NCBI RefSeq assembly: GCF_036825535.1
Contig: NZ_CP098813.1
Location: forward strand, 992,001 to 1,056,000
DNA from: Parasalinivibrio latis
GTDB taxonomy: Bacteria; Pseudomonadota; Gammaproteobacteria; Enterobacterales; Vibrionaceae
Direction: 5' to 3'
DNA length: 64,000 nucleotides
Shown here in pieces: positions 43,023 through 51,755 of this stretch. How positions within the stretch are numbered: position 1 is the stretch's first letter; every line of letters begins with the position of its first letter. The position numbers were made by a program, and so were the translations under genes. Below the pieces are notes generated by a model that made no database searches, was not told where the DNA came from, and worked only from the letters and a program-made list of their open reading frames with translations.

Positions 43023-43652
43023 ATGGATAAGACTATTTTGGACTTACTTACCCGATGTAAGGTAGTGCCGGTAATTCAGATAAACCAAGTGGAACATGCT
43101 GCTCCGTTGGCCAAAGCGCTGGTGGATAATGGCCTTCCGGTAGCAGAAGTGACTTTTCGTACTGATGTAGCGGCAGAAGTGATTAAGGCAATGAAGGCGG
43201 CGGAACCAAGTCTCTGTGTTGGTGCGGGCACCCTGTTGACCAGAGAACAGATCGACCGTGCAATGGATGCTGGTGCCGAATTCGGTGTGGCTCCGGGACT
43301 GAATCCAACCACTGCGACTTACTGTAAAGAAAAAGGGTTCCCTTTTATTCCGGGAATCAATAATCCGGGTCAAATTGAGCAGGCCATGGAATTGGGGTTT
43401 TCCCTGCTGAAGTTCTTTCCTGCCGAGGCTTCGGGTGGTATTGCAATGGTTAAATCACTGCTGGCGCCATACCGTGAAGTTCAGTTAATGCCTACCGGCG
43501 GTATCAAACCGAGCAACTTACTGGAGTACCTTGCTGTTGACCGGGTGATATGTTGTGGAGGAACCTGGCTGACGGAAACCACCTTAATGGATGCCGGAAA
43601 CTGGGATGAAATCAGCAACAGGATTAGAGAGACAGTAACAAGGGTTAACTGA
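43023..43652 (+). CDS. KDPG/KHG-family 2-keto-3-deoxy-6-phosphate aldolase
   Basis: 209 residues from ATG 43023 with a GGAGGG site. Class I aldolase: base Glu in PVAEVTFRTD, Schiff-base Lys in LLKFFPAEASGG, phosphate-binding PTGGI and CCGGTWL. It splits a 2-keto-3-deoxy-(phospho)hexonate or related acid to pyruvate and a (phospho)aldehyde. It may be a copy of eda specialised for this locus, because no edd-type dehydratase stands beside it. Last gene of the rightward arm, followed by a terminator. Confidence 0.92.
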   Translation: MDKTILDLLTRCKVVPVIQINQVEHAAPLAKALVDNGLPVAEVTFRTDVAAEVIKAMKAAEPSLCVGAGTLLTREQIDRAMDAGAEFGVAPGLNPTTATYCKEKGFPFIPGINNPGQIEQAMELGFSLLKFFPAEASGGIAMVKSLLAPYREVQLMPTGGIKPSNLLEYLAVDRVICCGGTWLTETTLMDAGNWDEISNRIRETVTRVN

Positions 43653-43676
43653 TCTTTCCCTGCCTTTGAGTAAATA

Positions 43677-43704
43677 AAGCCGGGTAATCAATCACCGGCT
43701 TTTT
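43677..43704. terminator. bidirectional terminator after the aldolase gene
   Basis: AAAGCCGG / CCGGCTTT around an 11-nt loop, followed by TTTTT on the plus strand and AAA-TTT symmetry for the convergent oxygenase gene. Confidence 0.9.
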
Positions 43705-43733
43705 CGTATCTGAAGGAAATTTCCATCAGACAA

Positions 43734-44591
43734 TCAGGCTACTTCCAGTGCCAGCGGGGCATGATCAGTAATGCCTTTGAACCACCCATACATTGGATCC
43801 GTACCGTCATTGTCAATATTTGGAGCCTTTCGGCCCTCTGCCAGATCTATCCGGTTTACCGTTCGCATTTCGATACTGTAACGGATCTCCCTGGTACGGT
43901 TGATCCTGCTGGCATGCAAGTGTGCGCTGGAGAAACAGAGAATGTCTCCTGGAGAAACATCCATGCTGATACGGTTGGTTTCATCTATAGGTTCCAATGG
44001 TTGGGGAACGGATGGGTAGGCGCAACGCGTGTTTTTGGGAGCGGATGAACGCTGGGAGAGAAATTCTTTAAAACTCCACTTATTGGACGTGTTGGCCAGA
44101 GGCCTTCGCCAGTAATCGGGGTAGATAGCGATGCTGCGCCCCGGCTCTAAACCGTAAATGGGAGCCCACCAGTTTTGCTGACAATAAATATTGCTTCCCC
44201 ATGTATCGCGGTGGTGACCGATTGCCGAGTTCCAAGCCCCTTCAAATGAGGGGTGGCAAGGTACCACGCGAAGGACGAAGTGGTCGTAAAATGCATCATC
44301 AAGATCCATTCCACATTGGCGAAGTGCCCCAAAAAACAGGCTCTTTGCCTCATCGCTTCTGTGAATATCCCTTTGTGCTGCCCCTATTCGGTTCAAAAAT
44401 GTACCTGGCAGCATATCCTGATGGGCAGTGACTGGGTTATTGCCATCAAGATAATACCTCAACATGCTGTCTGTGAACCGGATGAGAGCCTTCATTGCCG
44501 GTACCCGGGTAAATACGGCGACATCACCTTTGAACAGCAGGTCAGATCTTTCGTCATCAGAAAGGGGTTGAGATAAATATCTGGTGTTCAT
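43734..44591 (-). CDS. Fe(II)/2-oxoglutarate-dependent oxygenase (phytanoyl-CoA-hydroxylase-like)
   Basis: 285 residues. The iron triad seems to be the His and Asp of GHHRDTWGSN and the distal His of FSSAHLHASRIN; RYSIEMRTV supplies the 2-oxoglutarate-binding Arg. A jelly-roll pattern is suggested by IAIYPDYW and MDVSPGDILCF. GAGGCG precedes the ATG. It does not look like ectoine hydroxylase by length or motif order. The substrate is unknown; it is convergent with the sugar locus and need not belong to it. Confidence 0.75.
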   Translation of the reverse strand: MNTRYLSQPLSDDERSDLLFKGDVAVFTRVPAMKALIRFTDSMLRYYLDGNNPVTAHQDMLPGTFLNRIGAAQRDIHRSDEAKSLFFGALRQCGMDLDDAFYDHFVLRVVPCHPSFEGAWNSAIGHHRDTWGSNIYCQQNWWAPIYGLEPGRSIAIYPDYWRRPLANTSNKWSFKEFLSQRSSAPKNTRCAYPSVPQPLEPIDETNRISMDVSPGDILCFSSAHLHASRINRTREIRYSIEMRTVNRIDLAEGRKAPNIDNDGTDPMYGWFKGITDHAPLALEVA

Positions 44592-45322
44592 GTTTTGCGC
44601 CTCATGCGAGAAAGTCAGTGACTTAGATACTCATGGACAAGTGACCGCGGGTTGTTGGTTATTTCCATGAGTTGGCGTCTTTCCGGTATAGGGAATTTTT
44701 AGTCTTACGCTACCAGAAGCCTGCAGCCATTAACCCCACCGGCTAAGTATTATTAGATGAAATCAGTAACGGTGTTTCAAAAAAAAGAACTTTAGATTTT
44801 AACCGGGTGAATTGCTTTGATGGGGGACTTTGATATCAATTTTTATAATGTCGAACATTTAAAAACTTAAACTCACTTTGTTTCACATTGCCATCAAACG
44901 AAGAAATCAACCATATTTAAAATAAGGCCTTTCAATGTTGTTAACTTTGTTCTGGCTTTCAAACCGTATTTAATTGATTTCTGGCTTGTGCTGCTGTCCG
45001 GGGGCTTGGATAGGATCTTGATTTAACTATATGTATATGAATTGTATTATAATGGTTTTTAAATAATCATTTAATAAAAGATAAAGCCAGTTTCTCACAT
45101 CTCAACTAATTTAGTGATTCCCTAATTAGCAAAATTCAAAACGAAATGTTGTGTGGGAAATATCACGAAGAGAACACTGATTTGTGATGTCCGTATTATA
45201 AATGCGTTGAAGGGGGAAATAGATAAGAAATTGTCGCCTATTAATATGACATCTGAAATGCATGAATTATATCTGACAAGTTTCGAGTACCCACTCCCGT
45301 ACCACTTGGCGTAGTGACGTAT
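44592..45322. other. 731-bp AT-rich non-coding region
   Basis: No credible open frame, terminator-like hairpin or tRNA-like fold seen. It must contain the promoter of the oxygenase gene and the 3' end of the leftward lipoprotein unit. A small RNA cannot be excluded by eye. Confidence 0.5.
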
Positions 45323-45829
45323 TTATACCCCCTCCTTAAGTAAATTCCGGATTCTGGCCTTAACTGACGCTGGTTCGTCTTTTATCGCCATATCAAACAG
45401 TTCGGTAACTACTGGCCGATATTCTGGAAATTGGCGGGCAAGCTGGAAAAAGCCGTCATATGACCAAGCACGGACAAACTTATTGGGATCCGACAATCCT
45501 TTCCTTACAAACACCTCGAGTGAGCGTTTTTCACTTTCTGGCAAGGTAAAATAACGCAGGCTTTGCAAGAGGTGCAACCGGGACTCCCAATGTTGCAGCA
45601 GTGGCAATTGTTGAATAATAGTTACGGTGTCACTTTGTGAGGGGAGGTGCCCTTTTTCAAGGTGATGCTTGATAAGCCAGGTTACACCGCGTTCAGATTG
45701 TTGATCGGAAAGTAAGACTATGAGTTGGGTAAATAAATTCTTCCTGTTTGCGAACTGCCGGTAAATCCGATGAATTTCATCCTTGTCTTTCCCATCCCAA
45801 TTGCTGAGTTGCTTACCTAGCGTTTCCAT
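45323..45829 (-). CDS. helical HEAT-like protein of unknown function
   Basis: 168 residues, nearly all helical and cytoplasmic. The pattern of paired helices (RLHLLQSLRYFTLPESEKRS, then KFVRAWSYDGFFQLARQFPE) resembles HEAT/armadillo repeats, which bind proteins. It is the third gene of a leftward group, 51 bp after a lipoprotein gene, but unlike the two lipoproteins it has no signal sequence. Function unknown. Confidence 0.6.
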   Translation of the reverse strand: METLGKQLSNWDGKDKDEIHRIYRQFANRKNLFTQLIVLLSDQQSERGVTWLIKHHLEKGHLPSQSDTVTIIQQLPLLQHWESRLHLLQSLRYFTLPESEKRSLEVFVRKGLSDPNKFVRAWSYDGFFQLARQFPEYRPVVTELFDMAIKDEPASVKARIRNLLKEGV

Positions 45830-45880
45830 CTGTGTATTCCAATCTGCCCCTGAAGGGGGCAGATTAGGGTGAAAGTGACT

Positions 45881-46903
45881 TTATTGGCAACCGTTTGAGC
45901 CGCAGGCAATGATGTCGAGCACATCTTTGTTTTCAAGGTATCCGGTATGGGTTTTGAATGGTTCAGCGAAAAGGCCAAACCACGTAGTTGCATTACTGAC
46001 AGGAATGCTTACGCTCGATACCCCTTTTTCGGCATAGTCATCTGTATCAATGTCGTAGCTCAACAGGTCGTTCGGATCAGTAAAAGAAACGACGTGAAAC
46101 GAGGGTCGCAGTCGCTTGGTTGTCGACAATTGTTTTATCGCATCGGCAAAGGTTGCTGTGGGGTTGGAAACACAGGAGTTGACAGCATTTAGCAGCGGCA
46201 GTTGGTTGGAAGCCATAAACACTGTTTGGGTGTTGGAAAGTGCCTTGCCGGCAGCATTGTCCGTAGATTTAATCTCATCGCAAACCAATACATCACGAAG
46301 GATTTTGCTGCCGAGGCTTTCAGAAACAAAGAACTTGTTTGGTTTGACCGGCAATTTAGCATCTTCCTTTTCCACATAGTCGATGGCATCAAGAAGGGTT
46401 GTACGAATATCTTGCCCACGCTTGCCACCGTAAGTGGTGACATCTGAAAGACAGCCACTGACAAGTTGGTCTTTTACCGAGCCATTGATTTTTGCCTTGG
46501 TGAAATCATCGTACAGGTTACCCAGTGAACGTATATTGTTGAAATAGGCATAGTTAAAGCTGTAGATATTCAGTAAATATCCTTCTCGGGCAAGGGAATA
46601 CTCTTTCAGGAAATAGTGGCGCTCTGGATTGGTATTTTTATCGTCTGCGACGGTAAATGCCAGAGGTGAAGACTCAGCCTTTATCTGCTTTAGTGCAAGT
46701 TTCTTGGCAATATCTTCAACGAAGTCATCCGCCCAGTCTTTAGTGTGGGGGCACATGCCGTGGATCATAAATACGGAAGATGCAGAATCCGGTTGGTAAA
46801 GCCCGGTAATGGGTTTTGAACCTAGATTTTCGTCATCTATGGGCGAATACGGGCTGCTACAGGCGGTTAAGACCAGGCAGCATAGCACTATCAGTTTTTT
46901 CAT
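45881..46903 (-). CDS. lipoprotein with alpha/beta-hydrolase fold
   Basis: 340 residues. The lipobox LVLTACSS puts the acylated Cys at residue 15. The mature part has an alpha/beta-hydrolase look: oxyanion strand SVFMIHGMCPHTKDWADDF and the nucleophile elbow FFVSESLGSKILRDV (S-E-S-L-G, a G-x-S-x-G variant), with later SFHVVSFTDPNDLLSYDID supplying a likely Asp. An unusual number of cysteines (C-S-S, CPH, CLS, CDE, CVS, CGSNGC) suggests disulfides. Probably a surface or periplasmic esterase; the substrate is unknown. Follows another lipoprotein by 26 bp. Confidence 0.65.
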   Translation of the reverse strand: MKKLIVLCCLVLTACSSPYSPIDDENLGSKPITGLYQPDSASSVFMIHGMCPHTKDWADDFVEDIAKKLALKQIKAESSPLAFTVADDKNTNPERHYFLKEYSLAREGYLLNIYSFNYAYFNNIRSLGNLYDDFTKAKINGSVKDQLVSGCLSDVTTYGGKRGQDIRTTLLDAIDYVEKEDAKLPVKPNKFFVSESLGSKILRDVLVCDEIKSTDNAAGKALSNTQTVFMASNQLPLLNAVNSCVSNPTATFADAIKQLSTTKRLRPSFHVVSFTDPNDLLSYDIDTDDYAEKGVSSVSIPVSNATTWFGLFAEPFKTHTGYLENKDVLDIIACGSNGCQ

Positions 46904-46929
46904 TGTTGGTACCTGATTGCTTAACGGAT

Positions 46930-47739
46930 TCAGTCTTTAACGTCAAAGATATCTTTTAACTCGTCTTCAACTTCAGACGTCAGCTTATCTTTCTTGCTGT
47001 CGAGTGTTTCATGAAGTTTGCGCAGCGCCTGGGCAGAGAGCGACTCATCCAAAAGGGTCATCGACCAGGTTATGACATGGCGCTGCTCATACAAACTGCT
47101 GTCAGGCTGGCTTTTGGCTGGGCGGAGGCCGGTCAATGTGCGTGGTTTTGCCTTGGCGGCATCTTTTAGCTTGCCATCGCGAATTTTCAGTGCAGCGACG
47201 GTGTCATTGAATACAACCTGCTGGAGGGTGGTCTCCCCATCACGGGCGTAAGTCACCCATTTTATGGTCAGCAAAACGCTGCCATCGAATTTAGTATTCC
47301 CGGACAAGTGGGCCCAGTTGTGTTTTACCTTGCGGGGGTCGAAGGTGAGCATGTAAGTATAGTTGTCGTCGGTACTGAGACTGACTGGTATACGTACAGG
47401 GTTTGGCTTGTCATCATCCTTGGCTGTAAACGTAAAGGCGATTGTGTTGTTTGCAACGCCGTCCCTGATATTGCAGGAGAATGTCTCAGCGCCCTGGTAG
47501 ATGGAAACCTTCTTTTTAATTTCCTCTTTGAGTTGGTTGGAAATCTCTTTCACAAATAGCTTGGCAGCCTGTTCAATCAAAAAGGGGGCAGCGGTTGCCA
47601 ACAGGCTTTTATTGTCGGTGTCACAGATATTGGCGACGTTTCCGATGTTAGGAGTGACTTCATTTGGTCTCAACAGGGTCGTTTGCCCACAGCCTGCTAG
47701 CAATCCGGCAGTGAGCGCCAGGGTAATCACGTTTTTCAT
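46930..47739 (-). CDS. lipoprotein of unknown function
   Basis: 269 residues. The lipobox GLLAGCGQ gives the lipidated Cys17. The mature protein begins with a helical stretch (LIEQAAKLFVKEISNQLKEE) and continues in beta-rich sequence (NTIAFTFTAKDDDKPNPVRI, SVLLTIKWVTYARDGETTLQ), ending in an acidic, Lys-rich helix. No domain recognised. It is the first gene of a leftward unit with the hydrolase-like lipoprotein, suggesting they work together at the cell envelope. Confidence 0.65.
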   Translation of the reverse strand: MKNVITLALTAGLLAGCGQTTLLRPNEVTPNIGNVANICDTDNKSLLATAAPFLIEQAAKLFVKEISNQLKEEIKKKVSIYQGAETFSCNIRDGVANNTIAFTFTAKDDDKPNPVRIPVSLSTDDNYTYMLTFDPRKVKHNWAHLSGNTKFDGSVLLTIKWVTYARDGETTLQQVVFNDTVAALKIRDGKLKDAAKAKPRTLTGLRPAKSQPDSSLYEQRHVITWSMTLLDESLSAQALRKLHETLDSKKDKLTSEVEDELKDIFDVKD

Positions 47740-47966
47740 TCAACTGACATCCTTGTTTTTCAGGTAGAAAGCTGAGTGTAGAAATTTATGTGCATCAAAC
47801 ACAAAAACCGTGTTTTAGTATGTGATCTGTTCATATGAAACTTTGCACTTTGTCGATGAGAAGTGTCTGGGTTATGTAACACTTTTACGATGGCCGAAAC
47901 GGGTAAGTTGGGTTAGGTTAAGTGATGAAATACCAGTGTTTCTTTAAACCCCAAGGAGTTGAGTAA

Positions 47967-48416
47967 ATGGAAGTAAAAGTGGAGAAAATTGGGCTGTCGA
48001 GCCTTGATGCTGTGATTCCGCTTTTTGATTTATACCGACAGTTTTACGGTCAGGAGAGTGATACTGCGGTGGCTCGAGAATTTCTGACTGTCCGGGTCGC
48101 CAATGATGAGTCAGTTATCTATGTCGCCAGGGATGGACAAGGAAATGCCCTTGGGTTCACCCAGCTATATCCTTCATTTTCCTCCGTATCTGCTCGCCGG
48201 ATTTGGATACTCAATGATCTGTTTGTATCCGAGGATGCTCGCGGGAAAGGGGTAGGTAAGGCGTTGATGAACGCAGCCCGGCTACATGCAACACAAACCT
48301 TCGCCAAAGGCCTTGCACTTTCGACCCAGAAAGATAATGCCAGTGCCCAGGCTGTGTATGAGTCTCTGGGTTATAAAAAGGACGATGAATTCTTTCATTA
48401 CTTCCTGACACTTTAG
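47967..48416 (+). CDS. GNAT-family N-acetyltransferase
   Basis: 149 residues. The acetyl-CoA loop is VSEDARGKGVGKALMNAA (R-G-x-G-x-G/A), preceded by the beta4 strand RIWILNDLFV and followed by LALSTQKDNASAQAVYESLG. GAGTT and CAAGGAG lie upstream. The substrate may be a small amine or amino acid. Stands alone with its own terminator. Confidence 0.9.
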   Translation: MEVKVEKIGLSSLDAVIPLFDLYRQFYGQESDTAVAREFLTVRVANDESVIYVARDGQGNALGFTQLYPSFSSVSARRIWILNDLFVSEDARGKGVGKALMNAARLHATQTFAKGLALSTQKDNASAQAVYESLGYKKDDEFFHYFLTL

Positions 48417-48427
48417 CGCGTCTTTCA

Positions 48428-48455
48428 TAATGCCCCGGTTGTTCACGGGGCATTA
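48428..48455. terminator. bidirectional terminator (GNAT / MATE exporter)
   Basis: TAATGCCCC / GGGGCATTA, a perfect 9-bp stem with a 10-nt loop, directly before the convergent stop codon at 48456. Confidence 0.88.
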
Positions 48456-49841
48456 TCAGTCACTGCATGACTGAAGTTTGGCACTCAGTTTCGCAGAGTT
48501 TAACGTTTTAATCGCCAATACCGTTGCCAGAATGAAGGTGATAAATTCAGCCATCGGAAGTGCTGCTAGCAACGGTATCCCAGGGATATAAAACCCAATA
48601 ATCAGCAGCAGTGAGACCGGAAAAATAAATCCCCGGGCACAGGCGATGACAGCGGAAGGCTTGGGGTAGTCGGTCGCAGTCAATACCGATGAAATCAGCA
48701 TATTCAGGGAAGAGAGCAGAAAAACCGGCCAGATAAAAGACAGATAGCCTGCAGCGATAGCCTTTGCATTTACATCGTCTTGGTTCAGGAATATGGCGGG
48801 AATGCTATCAGCGAATATCCAGGTAGCCAGCATCATTACGCTGGCCAAAACCCCAAGGGTAACCAAAGCGATGATCACAACGCTCCTGACTCGATCGTAC
48901 CTTCCGGCGCCGGTGTTATAGCTCACCAGTGGGTGTACAGCGTCAATGATGCCGTAAAACGTCATCGAAGCGGTAAAAAGCAGGAAGTTAACCACAGAAA
49001 ATGCAGCGACACCGGCAGCACCTGCAGTTTTCAGCATCAGCCAATTTACTACCCCAATAACAAGCCCGATAGACAGTTCATTAATTCCCTCAGAAAATCC
49101 GTTTTTCACGGAAGCAGTGATAAGTTTGTAGGGGAAGCGGTCAAGCCGCCAGTGAAGGTTCCTGTCAGGTCTTGTGAAATACCGGCTGATGACGGCCAAC
49201 TGAATGCATTGAGCGAGTAATGTTGCCCATGCAGCACCGGCAAGCCCCAAACCAAGCCACCCCACAAATAAAGCGTTCAGGACAATATTGACCAAGGCAC
49301 CGGTAAGCAGGGCTTGCGTGCCGATTTGGGGCTGGTTGTCAGCCCTGATGAAGTAGTACATCACCAGTGTACAGAGCTGAACCACCAAGGCAAACCGCAT
49401 CACACCTACGTATTCATGCATGAGTGGCCACACTGCCTCAGGCGCACCCAGCGTGGCGTAGAGCCCGTTATCCCACACCGTCACGCCAATGCCGGTTAGG
49501 CAGGAAAAAACAAAGATGGAAATGACTGATGCTGAAAACAGGCGGCTGGCTTGATGTATTTGCCCCACCCCCAGCCAGTGTCCCGTTTTCACTGCGCCCC
49601 CGATTGCCAGTGTGAGGGCGACTGCAAACATCAAGGTCAGGCCCGGAACCAGGAGGGTAACTGCCGCCAGTGCATTTGAACCAACAAAATTGCCGACGAA
49701 AAAGCCGTCAACAAGCGAGGCCGTTGTAATTGCCAAAAGGCTTGTGAGCGCATGGCCGGCGAACCGGAAGAATTGAGGGGCAACCGGATCAGACACCAGT
49801 GGGCTGGCTTCCCTTTGAAGGCTGGATTCGTCCTGTAACAA
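48456..49841 (-). CDS. MATE-family efflux transporter, probable siderophore exporter
   Basis: About 461 residues and twelve helices in two related halves (TTASLVDGFFVGNFVGSNAL in the first, FYGIIDAVHPLVSYNTGAGR in the second), the MATE pattern. No ATG is present near the start; TTG 49841 is chosen because GGAG is six bases before it, while TTG 49853 has no site. It is divergent from the petrobactin-type genes. A Fur-box-like site at 49855-49873 covers a possible -10 (TATTAA) of this gene, so it should rise under iron starvation and export the siderophore. Drug export remains possible. Confidence 0.82.
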   Translation of the reverse strand: MLQDESSLQREASPLVSDPVAPQFFRFAGHALTSLLAITTASLVDGFFVGNFVGSNALAAVTLLVPGLTLMFAVALTLAIGGAVKTGHWLGVGQIHQASRLFSASVISIFVFSCLTGIGVTVWDNGLYATLGAPEAVWPLMHEYVGVMRFALVVQLCTLVMYYFIRADNQPQIGTQALLTGALVNIVLNALFVGWLGLGLAGAAWATLLAQCIQLAVISRYFTRPDRNLHWRLDRFPYKLITASVKNGFSEGINELSIGLVIGVVNWLMLKTAGAAGVAAFSVVNFLLFTASMTFYGIIDAVHPLVSYNTGAGRYDRVRSVVIIALVTLGVLASVMMLATWIFADSIPAIFLNQDDVNAKAIAAGYLSFIWPVFLLSSLNMLISSVLTATDYPKPSAVIACARGFIFPVSLLLIIGFYIPGIPLLAALPMAEFITFILATVLAIKTLNSAKLSAKLQSCSD

Positions 49842-49854
49842 ATGTAACTCCAAT

Positions 49855-49873
49855 GGTAATGAGAATTAATATC
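49855..49873. promoter_or_regulatory. Fur box between MATE exporter and asbA-like gene
   Basis: GGTAATGAGAATTAATATC matches 15 of 19 bases of the Fur consensus GATAATGATAATCATTATC. It overlaps the candidate -10 of the leftward gene and lies just before a TTGACC (49884) that may be the -35 of the rightward operon. Confidence 0.8.
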
Positions 49874-49949
49874 ATGCAGATTGTTGACCAATAAGTTAAC
49901 GGGATTTTACGCAAAGTAAAGTGCCATGATTGATTGACGAGGTGCAAAG

Positions 49950-51755
49950 ATGATTGATTCATCTAGGTTAATTGCTGAGCAAGCCTCTTTCCGTGCCTTC
50001 TTGAACTGCTACTTAAGGGAGGTTGACCCTGGCGTTGATTGCAGACATACATTCAGCAACCGGGTTGGAAAGAGCGAATCAGCTGACTGCTTTGAATTTT
50101 CACTTCTATCTGTGCGGGCAAAGTTAAGGGTTGGGATTGAGTACTTTTCCCTCACAGGTTGTCACCGGTTTGGTAAATGCTGGGTACGCCAGCTCCATGA
50201 GACGATGTGGCAGGAAACTGAATCCTTTTCTGTCATGCTGATGCTGGTGCAGGAAATTTACCGCAGCTTTTGCGAGGGCGACTCTGAATTGCTGCGAGTC
50301 AGGGAGCTGGAATTGATCCACCGCCTGACGGACAGCTACAAGCTGATGGCCGATTACGTTGAGGCACAGCACCGGGGAATTTCAGCCGGGGATAGCTTTA
50401 TCGATGGCGAGCAGGCGTGTGTTTTCGGCCATTGGTTGCACCCGACGCCCAAAAGCCGTCAGGGGATGGCTGAATGGCACCAACCGGCTTATGCTCCAGA
50501 ACTCTCTGGGGAATTCCAACTCCACTACTTTGCAGCAAACAGCGAAATTGTGCACCAGAACGCGGCCCGTTCAAGTGTTGAAGAAATTGTGTCTTCAATG
50601 CTGGGGGATGCTTCTCAAACAGAAGAGCCGGGGCAGACCTGCCTTATCCCCATGCATCCACTTCAGGCACAGACCCTATTGCTCGCCCCGGATATCTGCG
50701 ACCTGATTCAACAGGGAAGCCTGGCTTACCTCGGTCCCATGGGCAGGGAATTTACCCCGACGTCCTCAGTCCGGACCCTCTATAGTAGGGACTGCCCCTG
50801 GATGGTTAAGTTCTCCATCCCGGTGCGAATCACCAATTCCGTCCGCCGTAACCGCCGCCATGAGTTGGAAGCCGGTGTTATGATGGACAAGCTGATGGCT
50901 GAAACCGGGTTTGCGCAGAGCTACCCCTGTTTTCGCATGATTCACGATCCTGCTTACATCACGCTGAACATCCCCGGCCGTGAAGAAAGAGAAAGTGGCT
51001 TTGAGGTTATTTTCCGGGACAACCCGTTTATGGAAGGGAAGGAGCGGGGTATTGTCACCATAGCCTCGCTGACTGCAGAAGCTATTGGGGACATGCCTTC
51101 ACGTCTGGCCCAAATTCTTTTGAACCTGACCGATGAAACCCTCTTGCCTGTAGATGAGGTCTGCCGCATATGGTTCCGGCTTTATCTCGACTGTTCAGTA
51201 AAACCGTTGATAACGCTTTATGACCGGCACGGCATTGCCCTTGAAGCACACCAGCAAAACAGCGTGCTTGATGTCAGTGAAGGCTACCCGTCTGCCTATT
51301 ATTACCGGGACAACCAAGGTTTTTACCTGTCGGAACGCTACCGGGAGACCCTGTCAAAAATGGCACCGGAAGCGGGCGATATTGCATCCCTTTACTTTGA
51401 AGACCGTGAAATACGGGATCGTTTCTCCTATTACCTCGTGGTAAACCAGGTTTGCTCGGTGATCAGCCGTATGGGGGGGGACGGGTTGATTGCGGAAGCT
51501 CAGCTGGTGGATATGTTAAGGAGCTACCTGGCAGCATTGGGCGAGCAGCTAAACGGCGCGGGCAAAGACCTCATCCACTCCCTGCTTACCCGCAAAACCA
51601 TTCCGGCAAAAGGAAACCTCCTCACTCGCCTTTATGATGTCGATGAGCTTGAGGCCGAAAATGAACAGGCCATCTATACCCAGTTGGCCAATCCCCTGAC
51701 GGTTGCGCCGGTGTGGGCGTCAGAACCGGAGGAGGTGGGTTGTGCCGTTGCCTGA
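49950..51755 (+). CDS. asbA: NIS siderophore synthetase, AsbA-like (IucA/IucC family)
   Basis: 601 residues with GAGGTG upstream. An NRPS-independent siderophore synthetase that activates a carboxylate of citrate with ATP and joins it to an amine, in petrobactin spermidine. Visible motifs: TCLIPMHPLQAQTLLLAP (substrate/ATP region), FTPTSSVRTLYSRDCPWMVK, the ATP-binding RNRRHELEAG, and the C-terminal HGIALEAHQQNSVLDVSEGY catalytic segment. First gene of a tightly overlapping operon ending with an AsbF-like dehydratase, which identifies the pathway. Symbol by analogy with Bacillus asbA. Confidence 0.85.
   Translation: MIDSSRLIAEQASFRAFLNCYLREVDPGVDCRHTFSNRVGKSESADCFEFSLLSVRAKLRVGIEYFSLTGCHRFGKCWVRQLHETMWQETESFSVMLMLVQEIYRSFCEGDSELLRVRELELIHRLTDSYKLMADYVEAQHRGISAGDSFIDGEQACVFGHWLHPTPKSRQGMAEWHQPAYAPELSGEFQLHYFAANSEIVHQNAARSSVEEIVSSMLGDASQTEEPGQTCLIPMHPLQAQTLLLAPDICDLIQQGSLAYLGPMGREFTPTSSVRTLYSRDCPWMVKFSIPVRITNSVRRNRRHELEAGVMMDKLMAETGFAQSYPCFRMIHDPAYITLNIPGREERESGFEVIFRDNPFMEGKERGIVTIASLTAEAIGDMPSRLAQILLNLTDETLLPVDEVCRIWFRLYLDCSVKPLITLYDRHGIALEAHQQNSVLDVSEGYPSAYYYRDNQGFYLSERYRETLSKMAPEAGDIASLYFEDREIRDRFSYYLVVNQVCSVISRMGGDGLIAEAQLVDMLRSYLAALGEQLNGAGKDLIHSLLTRKTIPAKGNLLTRLYDVDELEAENEQAIYTQLANPLTVAPVWASEPEEVGCAVA

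Noticed and set aside
44592..45322. Small RNA or missed gene in the 731-bp gap
   Set aside because: No open frame with a start signal, no promoter-terminator pair and no stable hairpin recognised by eye.
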